From a virus, in the IMG/VR virus record IMGVR_UViG_3300029286_003654, positions 1 through 26,029 of that record: 26,029 bases of DNA; one strand, written 5' to 3'. Position numbers and translations under genes: made by a program. The first letter of the stretch is position 1; each line of letters opens with the position of its first letter. This document shows, piece by piece, positions 15,786 through 21,788 of the stretch. The notes beneath the pieces were generated by a model. The model made no database searches. It was not told the DNA's origin and worked only from the letters and a program-made list of their open reading frames with translations.

Positions 15786-17027
15786 ATGAACAACGCTTGG
15801 GATCGTGGCGCACGACACATGGACGCCCTCACCGGTACAAGCCGATCATCGGCTACATTCGAAGGCGACACTATCAATCTGCCAATCTCCTTCGGCAACA
15901 AGGATGCTGCTGCTTTCCACCGAGTCAAATCCATTACCTCGGCGATCATCAAGGACGCCGAGCTTGCTGAAGCGATCAAAGAGAGTCTTGCCCAGGCGCT
16001 TGAAACCGGGCAGAGCCTAGCCGAATGGAAAAAGGATGCAGGCACCGTTTTTGACAAACTTGGCATCTCACGTCTAAACTCCTGGCAGGCCGAGTTCATC
16101 TACAGCAACGAAAGCGGGCTCGCTTACGGGGCAGGTAAGTGGGCCAAACTGCAAGCGGTAAAAAGCAGCTTTCCCTACTGGCGCTTCTCAACAATGAAGG
16201 ATCACCGAGTCCGTCCGACTCACCGCCTCCTTGAAGGTAAGGTCTTTGCAGCGGACAACAAACAGTTCTTCCCGCCCATCGGCTGGCTCTGCCGTTGTGT
16301 TGCCATACCGATCAGCCGCAGGGAAGCCGAAAATCTCGGTATCACCAAGCCCGACACCGTCACTCCAGAGATGCAGGCAGAACTGAAAAACGCTGAATTC
16401 GTCGGCGAAAAGGTCGGACTTTTCGAAGACTGGCTCAACGAAAAAATGAAAACCCTCGACTTTCTACGGAAGGAACTGATAAAAGCGGCCGTAGCTGACA
16501 TCCAGCTTGGAATCTCTGAGACGTATACCGCCTATACCGCAAGCGGAAAGTTTACAGAGGTAACCAACAACAAAGAGACCGGCGCGTTCATTTTCAAACA
16601 CCTTGATGCTGACCAGCACGATCTCAAAGCCAACCTCGACGCGGCAGAACGGCTCTACACAAACGACTGGTCAGTCGTCATCAACAAGCATGGCTATGCG
16701 CTGAACGAGAAGAATCCTGAACTTACCATCATCGATAAACAGGGCCGGAGGTGGCTCTCTGACCTCAAGACACCGAAAACAACCGTCAGTAAAGGGGTAA
16801 AAAATGCCGTAGAGAGTGCTGTCAAACAAGAATTATCGCATGTCGTCATCGACATCGCGACTGGCTCATCACTCAACAATGTTGCAGAAGGTATTACCCG
16901 CAGCTTTGGTAAATGCCATTCCATGCAGCGCATTATCATCTTGATGGGGCCTAATGCCGCCGAAATAACAAGGGACGACTATGCGATGGGAAAGGTGCTT
17001 GTGGAGCTTAAAAGAAGGCTGAAATAA
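15786..17027 (+). CDS. gpF-like head morphogenesis protein with C-terminal nuclease-like domain
   Basis: The 413-residue frame contains the Mu gpF core at about residues 95-175: a helix AEFIYSNESGLAYGAGKW, then KDHRVRPTHRLLEGKVF and PPIGWLCRCV with Asp139, His146, Cys169 and Cys171. A helical linker follows. Residues about 255-395 form an extra domain with KNPELTII, WLSDLKTP (Asp326, Lys328), a helix ending KQELSHVVIDIA, and a last strand RIIILMG. This resembles CdiA-type tRNase or related restriction-fold toxin domains. The ATG at 15786 has no SD. The same frame is open back to 15681 (TAKSPADILDALPDNDF), so the true N-terminus may come from frameshifting out of the portal gene. Confidence 0.8.
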   Translation: MNNAWDRGARHMDALTGTSRSSATFEGDTINLPISFGNKDAAAFHRVKSITSAIIKDAELAEAIKESLAQALETGQSLAEWKKDAGTVFDKLGISRLNSWQAEFIYSNESGLAYGAGKWAKLQAVKSSFPYWRFSTMKDHRVRPTHRLLEGKVFAADNKQFFPPIGWLCRCVAIPISRREAENLGITKPDTVTPEMQAELKNAEFVGEKVGLFEDWLNEKMKTLDFLRKELIKAAVADIQLGISETYTAYTASGKFTEVTNNKETGAFIFKHLDADQHDLKANLDAAERLYTNDWSVVINKHGYALNEKNPELTIIDKQGRRWLSDLKTPKTTVSKGVKNAVESAVKQELSHVVIDIATGSSLNNVAEGITRSFGKCHSMQRIIILMGPNAAEITRDDYAMGKVLVELKRRLK

Positions 17028-17140
17028 AAAATGCGATGCGGGGAAGACCGGAGCCTTTCCCCTGGGTGGGTCGGCATTACCCGTTAACCCTCCTCATCGC
17101 AAAATCAATATACCAACATCGTACGAAACCACAAAACATC
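17028..17140. other. 113-base gap with GGGGAA/TTCCCC hairpin
   Basis: Between gpF and gpG-like genes a hairpin GGGGAA-11-TTCCCC spans 17040-17062, followed by a shorter GGGT/ACCC pair. There is no T-run, so it is not a typical terminator. It could be an mRNA processing or stability element. An upstream ATG at 17036 would prolong the next gene through it, but the peptide looks non-native. Confidence 0.3.
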
Positions 17141-17653
17141 ATGAGCAGCCCTATTCTTAGCATAAAAATAATCGGTCTTTCCGAGGCTGAAAGCCTGATC
17201 GGACGCCTTCCTACCCTGTTCAAAGCCGTCCTTACCGACAGCTACACCCTTGCAGGCATCGGAACGGTACTGCTCAAGAGCGCCATCACCACACTCGACC
17301 AGGGAGGACGCCCCCTCTACAAGCCTCTCGCACAGAGCACCATAAACCAGCGCTGGCACAAAGAACAAAAGCGCACTCCAGGTAATCGTGCCAACCGCCA
17401 AGGCATCGTCTCAAACCAGCCCTTAAAAAAAACCGGCATCCTGCGTGAATCGCTCACTTACACCGTAAGCGGCAACAGCCTCACCCTCAACTCGATCGGA
17501 TACCTCAAATATCACCAGTTTGAAGCTGACAGAATCAAAGCACGCTTCCCGGCACGGCCCGTCTGGGGAATCCACGACGAAGACAGGGCCGACATCGCCG
17601 ATATCATCACCGAGCAACTCAGCAATGCCATAACATCATACACACGCGCATGA
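17141..17653 (+). CDS. virion morphogenesis protein (Mu gpG/gp31-like)
   Basis: This 170-residue protein matches the Mu G (gp31) / phage virion morphogenesis family, thought to help attach tails or complete heads. Features are an N-terminal amphipathic helix, AGIGTVLLKSAITTLDQGG, a basic loop with RWHKEQKRTPGN, the motif PLKKTGILRESLTYTV, GYLKYHQFEAD and FPARPVWGIHDEDRADI, the last being the strongest family signature. I chose the ATG at 17141 because residues upstream in the longer frame (from 17036) look non-coding. The stop overlaps the next ATG by four bases. Confidence 0.8.
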   Translation: MSSPILSIKIIGLSEAESLIGRLPTLFKAVLTDSYTLAGIGTVLLKSAITTLDQGGRPLYKPLAQSTINQRWHKEQKRTPGNRANRQGIVSNQPLKKTGILRESLTYTVSGNSLTLNSIGYLKYHQFEADRIKARFPARPVWGIHDEDRADIADIITEQLSNAITSYTRA

Positions 17654-18318
17654 ACATCACACCCAACACCATAGCAAACCGCAGCAGCAATCAGCTCCAG
17701 ATGACGGAGCTGCTCGGCAAACTCAAGGCCGCTGGCGTTCGGCAGGATGACGTCGCCGCCCTTGGCTGTAAAACCGAACCCGAAGCACTCAGGCAAGCTG
17801 CCCAGCACCTCACACCAGCCACCACCGGCGAAATCATTGACGCACTGCATGAGATTGAGCGCATCAAGCTCAAAACCTATCAGAGCGTCAAAGTAGCCGG
17901 AATCGAACCACCACCCTACGCAGGAATACCTGATAGCCTGAAAGGCATCAGCAAAGCCGACCTCCGCACCGTTGTCGACAAGTGCCGTAAAACCACTTTC
18001 GCCAGTGGAAACAAGTATCAGCCACTACCGACGCACGACGAATCCTGGCAAATCTACGCTGCCGTCTTTCAGGAATCCCACATTATCCGTCAACGCGCAA
18101 AACACCTCAAGACAGGAGCCATCCCAACCTTCAACGACGACGAAATCAGGAACGCCGCCACATGGGGATTCTGGCACGATATGACCCTTGACCTGCGCAG
18201 GCGAGCATTCCAGCTCCTGCCCGACGACGTCCAGAACTCCATCGCCAACCGGTGCAAAGGCAACCCCGACAGCGCAATGCAGGCCACAAAAGAACACTAC
18301 GATGAACTGTACCCCTGA
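17650..18318 (+). CDS. hypothetical protein, late head operon
   Basis: This 222-residue soluble protein is translationally coupled (ATGA) to the gpG-like gene. It is mostly helical: an N-terminal region with QMTELLGKLKAAGV, RQAAQHLTPATTGEIIDAL, a middle PPPYAGIPDSLKGISKADLR, and a C-terminal NAATWGFWHDMTLDLRRRAF. No membrane segment, signal peptide or catalytic motif was seen. It may be a minor virion or assembly factor since it shares the operon with head genes. I do not recognise its family. Confidence 0.6.
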   Translation: MNITPNTIANRSSNQLQMTELLGKLKAAGVRQDDVAALGCKTEPEALRQAAQHLTPATTGEIIDALHEIERIKLKTYQSVKVAGIEPPPYAGIPDSLKGISKADLRTVVDKCRKTTFASGNKYQPLPTHDESWQIYAAVFQESHIIRQRAKHLKTGAIPTFNDDEIRNAATWGFWHDMTLDLRRRAFQLLPDDVQNSIANRCKGNPDSAMQATKEHYDELYP

Positions 18319-18339
18319 CGCATTCTTATTCTATACATC

Positions 18340-18368
18340 TTGCGGAAGTCAAAAAATATATCTATGAT
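18340..18368 (+). promoter_or_regulatory. candidate sigma70-type promoter for the Mor-like gene
   Basis: TTGCGG (18340-18345) is followed after 17 bases by TATGAT (18363-18368), a five-of-six match to TATAAT. The predicted start is about 15 bases before the ATG at 18390. This would let the activator gene be transcribed independently of the late operon. Confidence 0.4.
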
Positions 18369-18389
18369 GAACAAAACCCCACACTCATC

Positions 18390-18644
18390 ATGTTTAAACA
18401 CGAACTGCTTGACTTCATCGCCACCCATGCGAGCCCCCAAACGGCTGCTCTTGTGCAGCAATCATTTGGGGGAGAGTCCTTCTATATTCCGAAACGCAAA
18501 ACCGACGAAAAGCAGGCCTTTATCGAAAACAATTTTGGTAAAATGGACACCCGCCACCTTGCCCGAGCAACCGGCCTAAGCGTCCGTGCCGTCCAGCTCC
18601 GCCTCAACCGCCCCATCAGCAAAGGTCAGCAACAACTATTCTGA
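18390..18644 (+). CDS. Mor-like transcriptional activator
   Basis: This 84-residue protein resembles the DNA-binding part of Mor/C-type activators. The beta-strand motif GGESFYIPK (27-35) corresponds to the conserved Gly-Gly..YIPK strand. It is followed by AFIENNFGKMDTRHLARATGLSVRAVQLRL, the typical helix-turn-helix (about 43-72), here quoted in parts: AFIENNFG, HLARATGLS. Mu Mor is about 129 residues, so much of the N-terminal dimerisation part is missing or shorter. It is the last gene of the rightward block and faces the early operon across a shared terminator. It is a good candidate for activating the divergent late promoters, though direct evidence is lacking. Confidence 0.7.
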   Translation: MFKHELLDFIATHASPQTAALVQQSFGGESFYIPKRKTDEKQAFIENNFGKMDTRHLARATGLSVRAVQLRLNRPISKGQQQLF

Positions 18645-18649
18645 CAACA

Positions 18650-18680
18650 AAAAAGCCCTGGCTCATCACCAGGGCTTTTT
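18650..18680. terminator. bidirectional rho-independent terminator
   Basis: The hairpin AAAAAGCCCTGG (18650-18661), loop CTCATCA, CCAGGGCTTTTT (18669-18680) is a perfect 12-bp inverted repeat with GC core and A/T flanks, so it works on both strands. It separates the converging head/Mor operon and the early operon, ending six bases after the Mor-like gene and about 40 bases beyond the last early gene. Confidence 0.93.
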
Positions 18681-18718
18681 GCTGATAAACCTTCGTTTAA
18701 CAGACTTTATAGGTAAAT

Positions 18719-19159
18719 TTACCGAATAAACGACAGCACCCGTAACTTCCAAACACCCTTTTCAACCTGCTCAATTTTTCCCGCGTAAACTGTCCTGAGC
18801 ATAGCTCCGAACGAATTCTGTGAATCAACCCACGAGACCACAGTGTAGACTTGTCCCTCTCGATGAATACTCGTGTTATCCCGCTCCGAATCCGGAAACT
18901 GTGCCGTTGAAGGAGCCTTCAGCCTCAACTTCACATACTCCTTCGTGTAATAAAACGCCCCAAAAGAATCATCACGCTCAATCCACGATAAATCCGGCTT
19001 CGCGGGTGCTTTCGACTTCAAAGACCCATCATTTCCTAAAAAAAACGCAATCACAAAAGCCACAAGAACAACACTGAACACGATCGATGCCCCAAGGTTG
19101 ATATTACTCGGAGTATAGTCTTGCCGCGAAGGTTGCCCGCTGTAAGGATTATCAGCCAT
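18719..19159 (-). CDS. single-pass membrane protein, last early gene
   Basis: This protein of about 146 residues starts at the ATG at 19159, with GGGGTG eight bases upstream. A start at 19183 would add eight residues with no better signal. The N-terminus is polar (MADNPYSGQPSRQDYTPS), then a transmembrane segment IVFSVVLVAFVIAFFLG, then an extracytoplasmic domain. That domain contains YVKLRLKAPSTAQFP and VVSWVDSQNSFGAMLR, a pattern widespread in bacterial and phage envelope proteins of unknown function. Position in the early operon could suit superinfection exclusion, but this is only an inference. Confidence 0.75.
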   Translation of the reverse strand: MADNPYSGQPSRQDYTPSNINLGASIVFSVVLVAFVIAFFLGNDGSLKSKAPAKPDLSWIERDDSFGAFYYTKEYVKLRLKAPSTAQFPDSERDNTSIHREGQVYTVVSWVDSQNSFGAMLRTVYAGKIEQVEKGVWKLRVLSFIR

Positions 19160-19226
19160 AATAACACCCCGGAAAGTTAACAATACTGCATAGTACGTAA
19201 ATCAAATAATAATCACACAAGATAAT

Positions 19227-19676
19227 CTACCGTTCTATCTGCGCACGCATTTGCTCAAGCGCAAACTTGATCCGCCCGACGTGATCCCGCTCGATCCACT
19301 CCGGACTGCCAATATCAAACCGCTTGTACAAAAAGGTGTGGTATGCTGACAAGGCATCACGCCGATTTGTCTGCCTTGTAACATCCATCCACATCGCTTC
19401 AAGCATGCGCAGTTGGCGGCCAGTTGCCATCAACGCCGACCGCCCCTTCAACTCCCGATACGGCTGCCGAAACTGCTGATGCTCTTGGATTCTGTCAACC
19501 ATCTCCTGTAAAACCTTTGCCACAGCATGCCCCTGGGTGATCGTCAACTCCTTACAGCTTTCAACATCATAGCCCCACAACAAAGACCGGTAGTTCTCCT
19601 CCGAGATTCCCGATAATCCCTGCAGCGTCTTGATCCGCCGCACAATCATCGGCGGCAACTCATACTTCACCGTCAT
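19227..19676 (-). CDS. gemA: GemA / Mu gp16-like regulator (DUF1018)
   Basis: This 149-residue protein matches the GemA/gp16 family of transposable phages. In Mu, GemA affects host gene expression and gyrase-dependent DNA supercoiling, although the mechanism is not settled. The signature is MIVRRIKTLQGLSGI, then YRSLLWGYDVESCKELT, and RSALMATGRQLRMLEAMW, followed by a C-terminal helical domain with ALSAYHTFLYKRFDI. The start overlaps the preceding gene stop (ATGA). The family always lies in the early region after the transposition genes, consistent here. Confidence 0.85.
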   Translation of the reverse strand: MTVKYELPPMIVRRIKTLQGLSGISEENYRSLLWGYDVESCKELTITQGHAVAKVLQEMVDRIQEHQQFRQPYRELKGRSALMATGRQLRMLEAMWMDVTRQTNRRDALSAYHTFLYKRFDIGSPEWIERDHVGRIKFALEQMRAQIER

Positions 19677-20098
19677 AGCTCAATGACCTCCAACCCCTCA
19701 AGCTTTTTATACTGGCGGATGAGCACTGAAGCTGTCGGAAAACAGTAGTCGAACGATACTCTCACCTTATCCGGATACTTCTTTTTCAGGCTGTTAACCG
19801 CCGCCAACTCACGCTTGCTTTTCCCGGCCAGTTCCCCTTTTTTAAAAAGAGTGATTGTTTGCGTCCTCTTCCTCCAAACCTTTTCAACAAAGGGGTCGTA
19901 ATGCTTGCTCTCTTTCCATCCATTTGCAGGCTGTATCTTCTCATCGATATAGACGAACAGCTTGTACGAAAAGCCCGACTTTGCTGTGTTCAACCAGCGG
20001 ATAGTAAGTTTCCTTCCGTCAAGGCTGAACGTTGTGCTTAAAAAGAGGCTATTCAATTCTTCCTCAAGAACCTTCCACTTCTCCGCTGAAATTGCCAT
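19673..20098 (-). CDS. hypothetical early protein
   Basis: This protein of about 141 residues lies between the tRNA-like element and gemA. I chose the ATG at 20098. A TTG at 20107 would add three residues. It looks like an alpha/beta soluble protein: an N-terminal helix EKWKVLEEELNSLFLS, strands with RKLTIRWLN and SYKLFVYIDE, then a basic region KVWRKRTQTITLFKKGELAGK and VRVSFDYCFPTASVLIRQYKKL. No catalytic motif is evident. It is coupled by four bases to gemA and may be a nucleic-acid-binding accessory protein judging by its basic centre, but this is speculative. Confidence 0.6.
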   Translation of the reverse strand: MAISAEKWKVLEEELNSLFLSTTFSLDGRKLTIRWLNTAKSGFSYKLFVYIDEKIQPANGWKESKHYDPFVEKVWRKRTQTITLFKKGELAGKSKRELAAVNSLKKKYPDKVRVSFDYCFPTASVLIRQYKKLEGLEVIEL

Positions 20099-20131
20099 TT
20101 CCGTCAAATTTTATTTATGAAACTATACCTT

Positions 20132-20199
20132 TACCAGACCGGAAGGAATCGAACCTCCGACGCGCTTATGCCAAACGCGCCACACCCATCAGTCTGGTA
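20132..20199 (-). ncRNA. tRNA-like element lacking one arm
   Basis: On the minus strand, TACCAGACTG pairs with CGGTCTGGTA (ten pairs, one G-U). Inside are a hairpin CGCG-TTTGGCATAAG-CGCG and a perfect T-arm, GGAGG-TTCGATT-CCTTC, with consensus T-loop bases. The inner hairpin resembles a D-arm (loop with GG), so the anticodon arm would be missing. Alternatively it could be read as an anticodon arm with GGC, leaving no D-arm. At 68 nt it is too short for a complete tRNA, and no CCA is encoded. It begins seven bases after the AP2-like gene stop and ends about 33 bases before the next start. Confidence 0.6.
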
Positions 20200-20205
20200 C
20201 AACAA

Positions 20206-20766
20206 TCAGTACTCCTCCTTCAGCTTTTCAACTGTTGATTTCATCCCATACTCGATATCCTCAGACCGCACAGCCCCGTCCAGCACGAGCAGCTCCGCCA
20301 GCGCAATTATAGCGCCAAAAGAAACCGCCAAAGGCACCCCGTTCAACACTTTTGCCTTTCCCCTCTTCTCGTAAAGACCATAATTAATAATCCTCTGAGA
20401 GGAAGAACACACCGCCAAAGCAGCTTCATCTGTCGTCGCGAGTATCTTATCGAGATCCCGATACTTCGGCGGCTTAACCGACCGCTCAAACGGCGTCCCG
20501 TTCGCCTGCTTTGATGCCGACAAGGCGTACTGTTCCGCAGCATGAGCACGGGCTCTTATCGCTTCCCCCTTCGAGTTGCACCACAAGTGAAAAACCTGTT
20601 TTTTCCCGACATGCAAATAAGACCGCCACATCCGTCTTTTCGCGGAATAAGATACCCCAACGACATACTTTGTGTCCGTTAGGTCAATCTCAACGCTCTG
20701 AGCAACCGACGGCATCACCTTCGCGATAAACGTCGTCGCCGCCGGTAACCGCTTCCGCTTACTCAT
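20206..20766 (-). CDS. AP2-like DNA-binding domain protein, early
   Basis: This 186-residue protein overlaps the upstream membrane gene by eight bases. Residues about 33-83 resemble the compact AP2 DNA-binding fold known from phage homing endonucleases and integrases: YVVGVSYSAKRRMWRSYL, then HVGKKQVFHLW and KGEAIRARAHAAEQY, i.e. three strands with Trp/Arg pattern followed by a helix. No HNH motif is seen, so it is probably a DNA-binding regulator rather than a nuclease. The C-terminal part is helical with LAVSFGAIIALAELLVL, possibly a buried helix. The role in the early operon is unknown. Confidence 0.55.
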   Translation of the reverse strand: MSKRKRLPAATTFIAKVMPSVAQSVEIDLTDTKYVVGVSYSAKRRMWRSYLHVGKKQVFHLWCNSKGEAIRARAHAAEQYALSASKQANGTPFERSVKPPKYRDLDKILATTDEAALAVCSSSQRIINYGLYEKRGKAKVLNGVPLAVSFGAIIALAELLVLDGAVRSEDIEYGMKSTVEKLKEEY

Positions 20767-21001
20767 ATTGACTCTCCGGAAATTTCAGAGAAATATTGAC
20801 ATCGGCAACCCTCGACCCAAGCCTCAAAAGCCAAAGCCCGGCACACAAAACCATGGTGCCAAACCACAACCGAATAGCAACCAGACTCGGATTTATCATT
20901 TCTTTCATCCCAGACATAAACGAGCCGAATGCTATGATCAACATCACCCACCCGCAAATTATCCATACAGTAACGACCACCCGTACATTCTCCGAACTCA
21001 C
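20759..21001 (-). CDS. two-helix membrane protein, early
   Basis: This 80-residue protein has two predicted transmembrane helices, VVVTVWIICGWVMLIIAFGSF and LWFGTMVLCAGLWLLRL (each shown in part), with a short polar loop and a soluble C-terminus. It starts with GTG at 21001, overlapping the preceding TGA by four bases (GTGA). This is one of two early-operon membrane proteins here. In other phages such early membrane proteins can block superinfection, but nothing in the sequence proves that. Confidence 0.65.
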   Translation of the reverse strand: MSSENVRVVVTVWIICGWVMLIIAFGSFMSGMKEMINPSLVAIRLWFGTMVLCAGLWLLRLGSRVADVNISLKFPESQYE

Positions 21002-21216
21002 AGCACACCTCCCTTGGGTCTGTTTTGCTCATCAGCAAGCACTTTTAACCCGGTCGCAAGAGCCTCAACAGACCCGCAAACCGATTTCAATGCCTCTTCT
21101 ATCGCCATCATCCTCTCATCTAACTGCGACACGCTCGTTATTACCCGATTCCACATGATGTACGTCGTGATCTCTTGCTGATGATCCACGTATCCCGCCG
21201 TAAATGGATTACTCAT
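20998..21216 (-). CDS. small early protein, helical, unknown
   Basis: This protein of about 72 residues starts at the ATG at 21216, which overlaps the previous stop in ATGAGTAA. Upstream codons in the same frame have no good start. It reads MSNPFTAGYVDHQQEI, then a helical region with SVSQLDERMMAIEEALKSV and SVEALATGLKVLADEQN, likely a short coiled coil. It is coupled on both sides within the early operon. No family is recognised. Confidence 0.5.
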   Translation of the reverse strand: MSNPFTAGYVDHQQEITTYIMWNRVITSVSQLDERMMAIEEALKSVCGSVEALATGLKVLADEQNRPKGGVL

Positions 21217-21394
21217 GATCCACACCCTCCATAAATTGTAGTTCAATTTTACTGCGGATAATCCGCACCATCTGCGGATCCCGCAACAGCTCTGCAAAAG
21301 CAAACTGGCACTCAAAAGCGTCCATGGGAAAAGACATTATCATCTCATCCACAAGCACTTTCAAAGCCCTTTTTACCACCGGTTGCAGCTTCAT
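21209..21394 (-). CDS. small early protein, unknown
   Basis: This 61-residue helical protein (MKLQPVVKRALKVLVDEMI, FECQFAFAELLRDPQM) is coupled by an ATGA overlap to the zinc-ribbon gene upstream and by an eight-base overlap to the following gene. Tight packing supports that it is translated. No domain is recognised. Confidence 0.5.
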   Translation of the reverse strand: MKLQPVVKRALKVLVDEMIMSFPMDAFECQFAFAELLRDPQMVRIIRSKIELQFMEGVDHE

Positions 21395-21771
21395 TTTGCA
21401 CCTCCATACAACCGATCTATCACGCCGTCACACTTGATCGACCGCCCCGTTTTAAACCCATTTGCGCCCCGGAAAAAGCCCCAATGGGGCTCATACCCAG
21501 CAATTTCAGGCCCCGGCTTCCGCATCGTGACGCCCTGATGCGTCACCAGCGTCCTTTTATAATCACCCCGGCACAAATCCATCTCACACGGCATCATCTT
21601 CTCATTTACAGTCTTGATAAAATGTATCTTTTGACCGCAAGCCGGGCAAAACTGAGGCCCACGCACACCCTTCAGCTCCACCAGCTCCTTGTTATCCCTC
21701 AGTTCAGGCCTCTCCGAAACGTCAGAATATCCGTTCCGGATAACCTTCTCATCGACAAACACCTTTACCAT
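21391..21771 (-). CDS. zinc-ribbon early protein
   Basis: This 126-residue protein has a ribbon-like motif FCPACGQKIHFIKT (Cys42, Cys45) followed by MPCEMDLC (Cys62, Cys67) and a distal Cys114. The arrangement CPxC, I-x-IKT, K-MPC and a later GYEPHWGFF resembles small phage proteins of unknown role found near replication or transposition genes. A strong site, GGGAGG, lies before the ATG. The gene is 17 bases downstream of the MuB-like gene, so the protein may assist transposition or host take-over. That is inference. Confidence 0.65.
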   Translation of the reverse strand: MVKVFVDEKVIRNGYSDVSERPELRDNKELVELKGVRGPQFCPACGQKIHFIKTVNEKMMPCEMDLCRGDYKRTLVTHQGVTMRKPGPEIAGYEPHWGFFRGANGFKTGRSIKCDGVIDRLYGGAK

Positions 21772-21788
21772 AATATCTTCCCTCCCAG

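Noticed and set aside
20133-20198. A normal functional tRNA gene
   Set aside because: The T-arm and outer stem are convincing, but one full arm is missing and no normal cloverleaf can be drawn, so I report a tRNA-like element instead.
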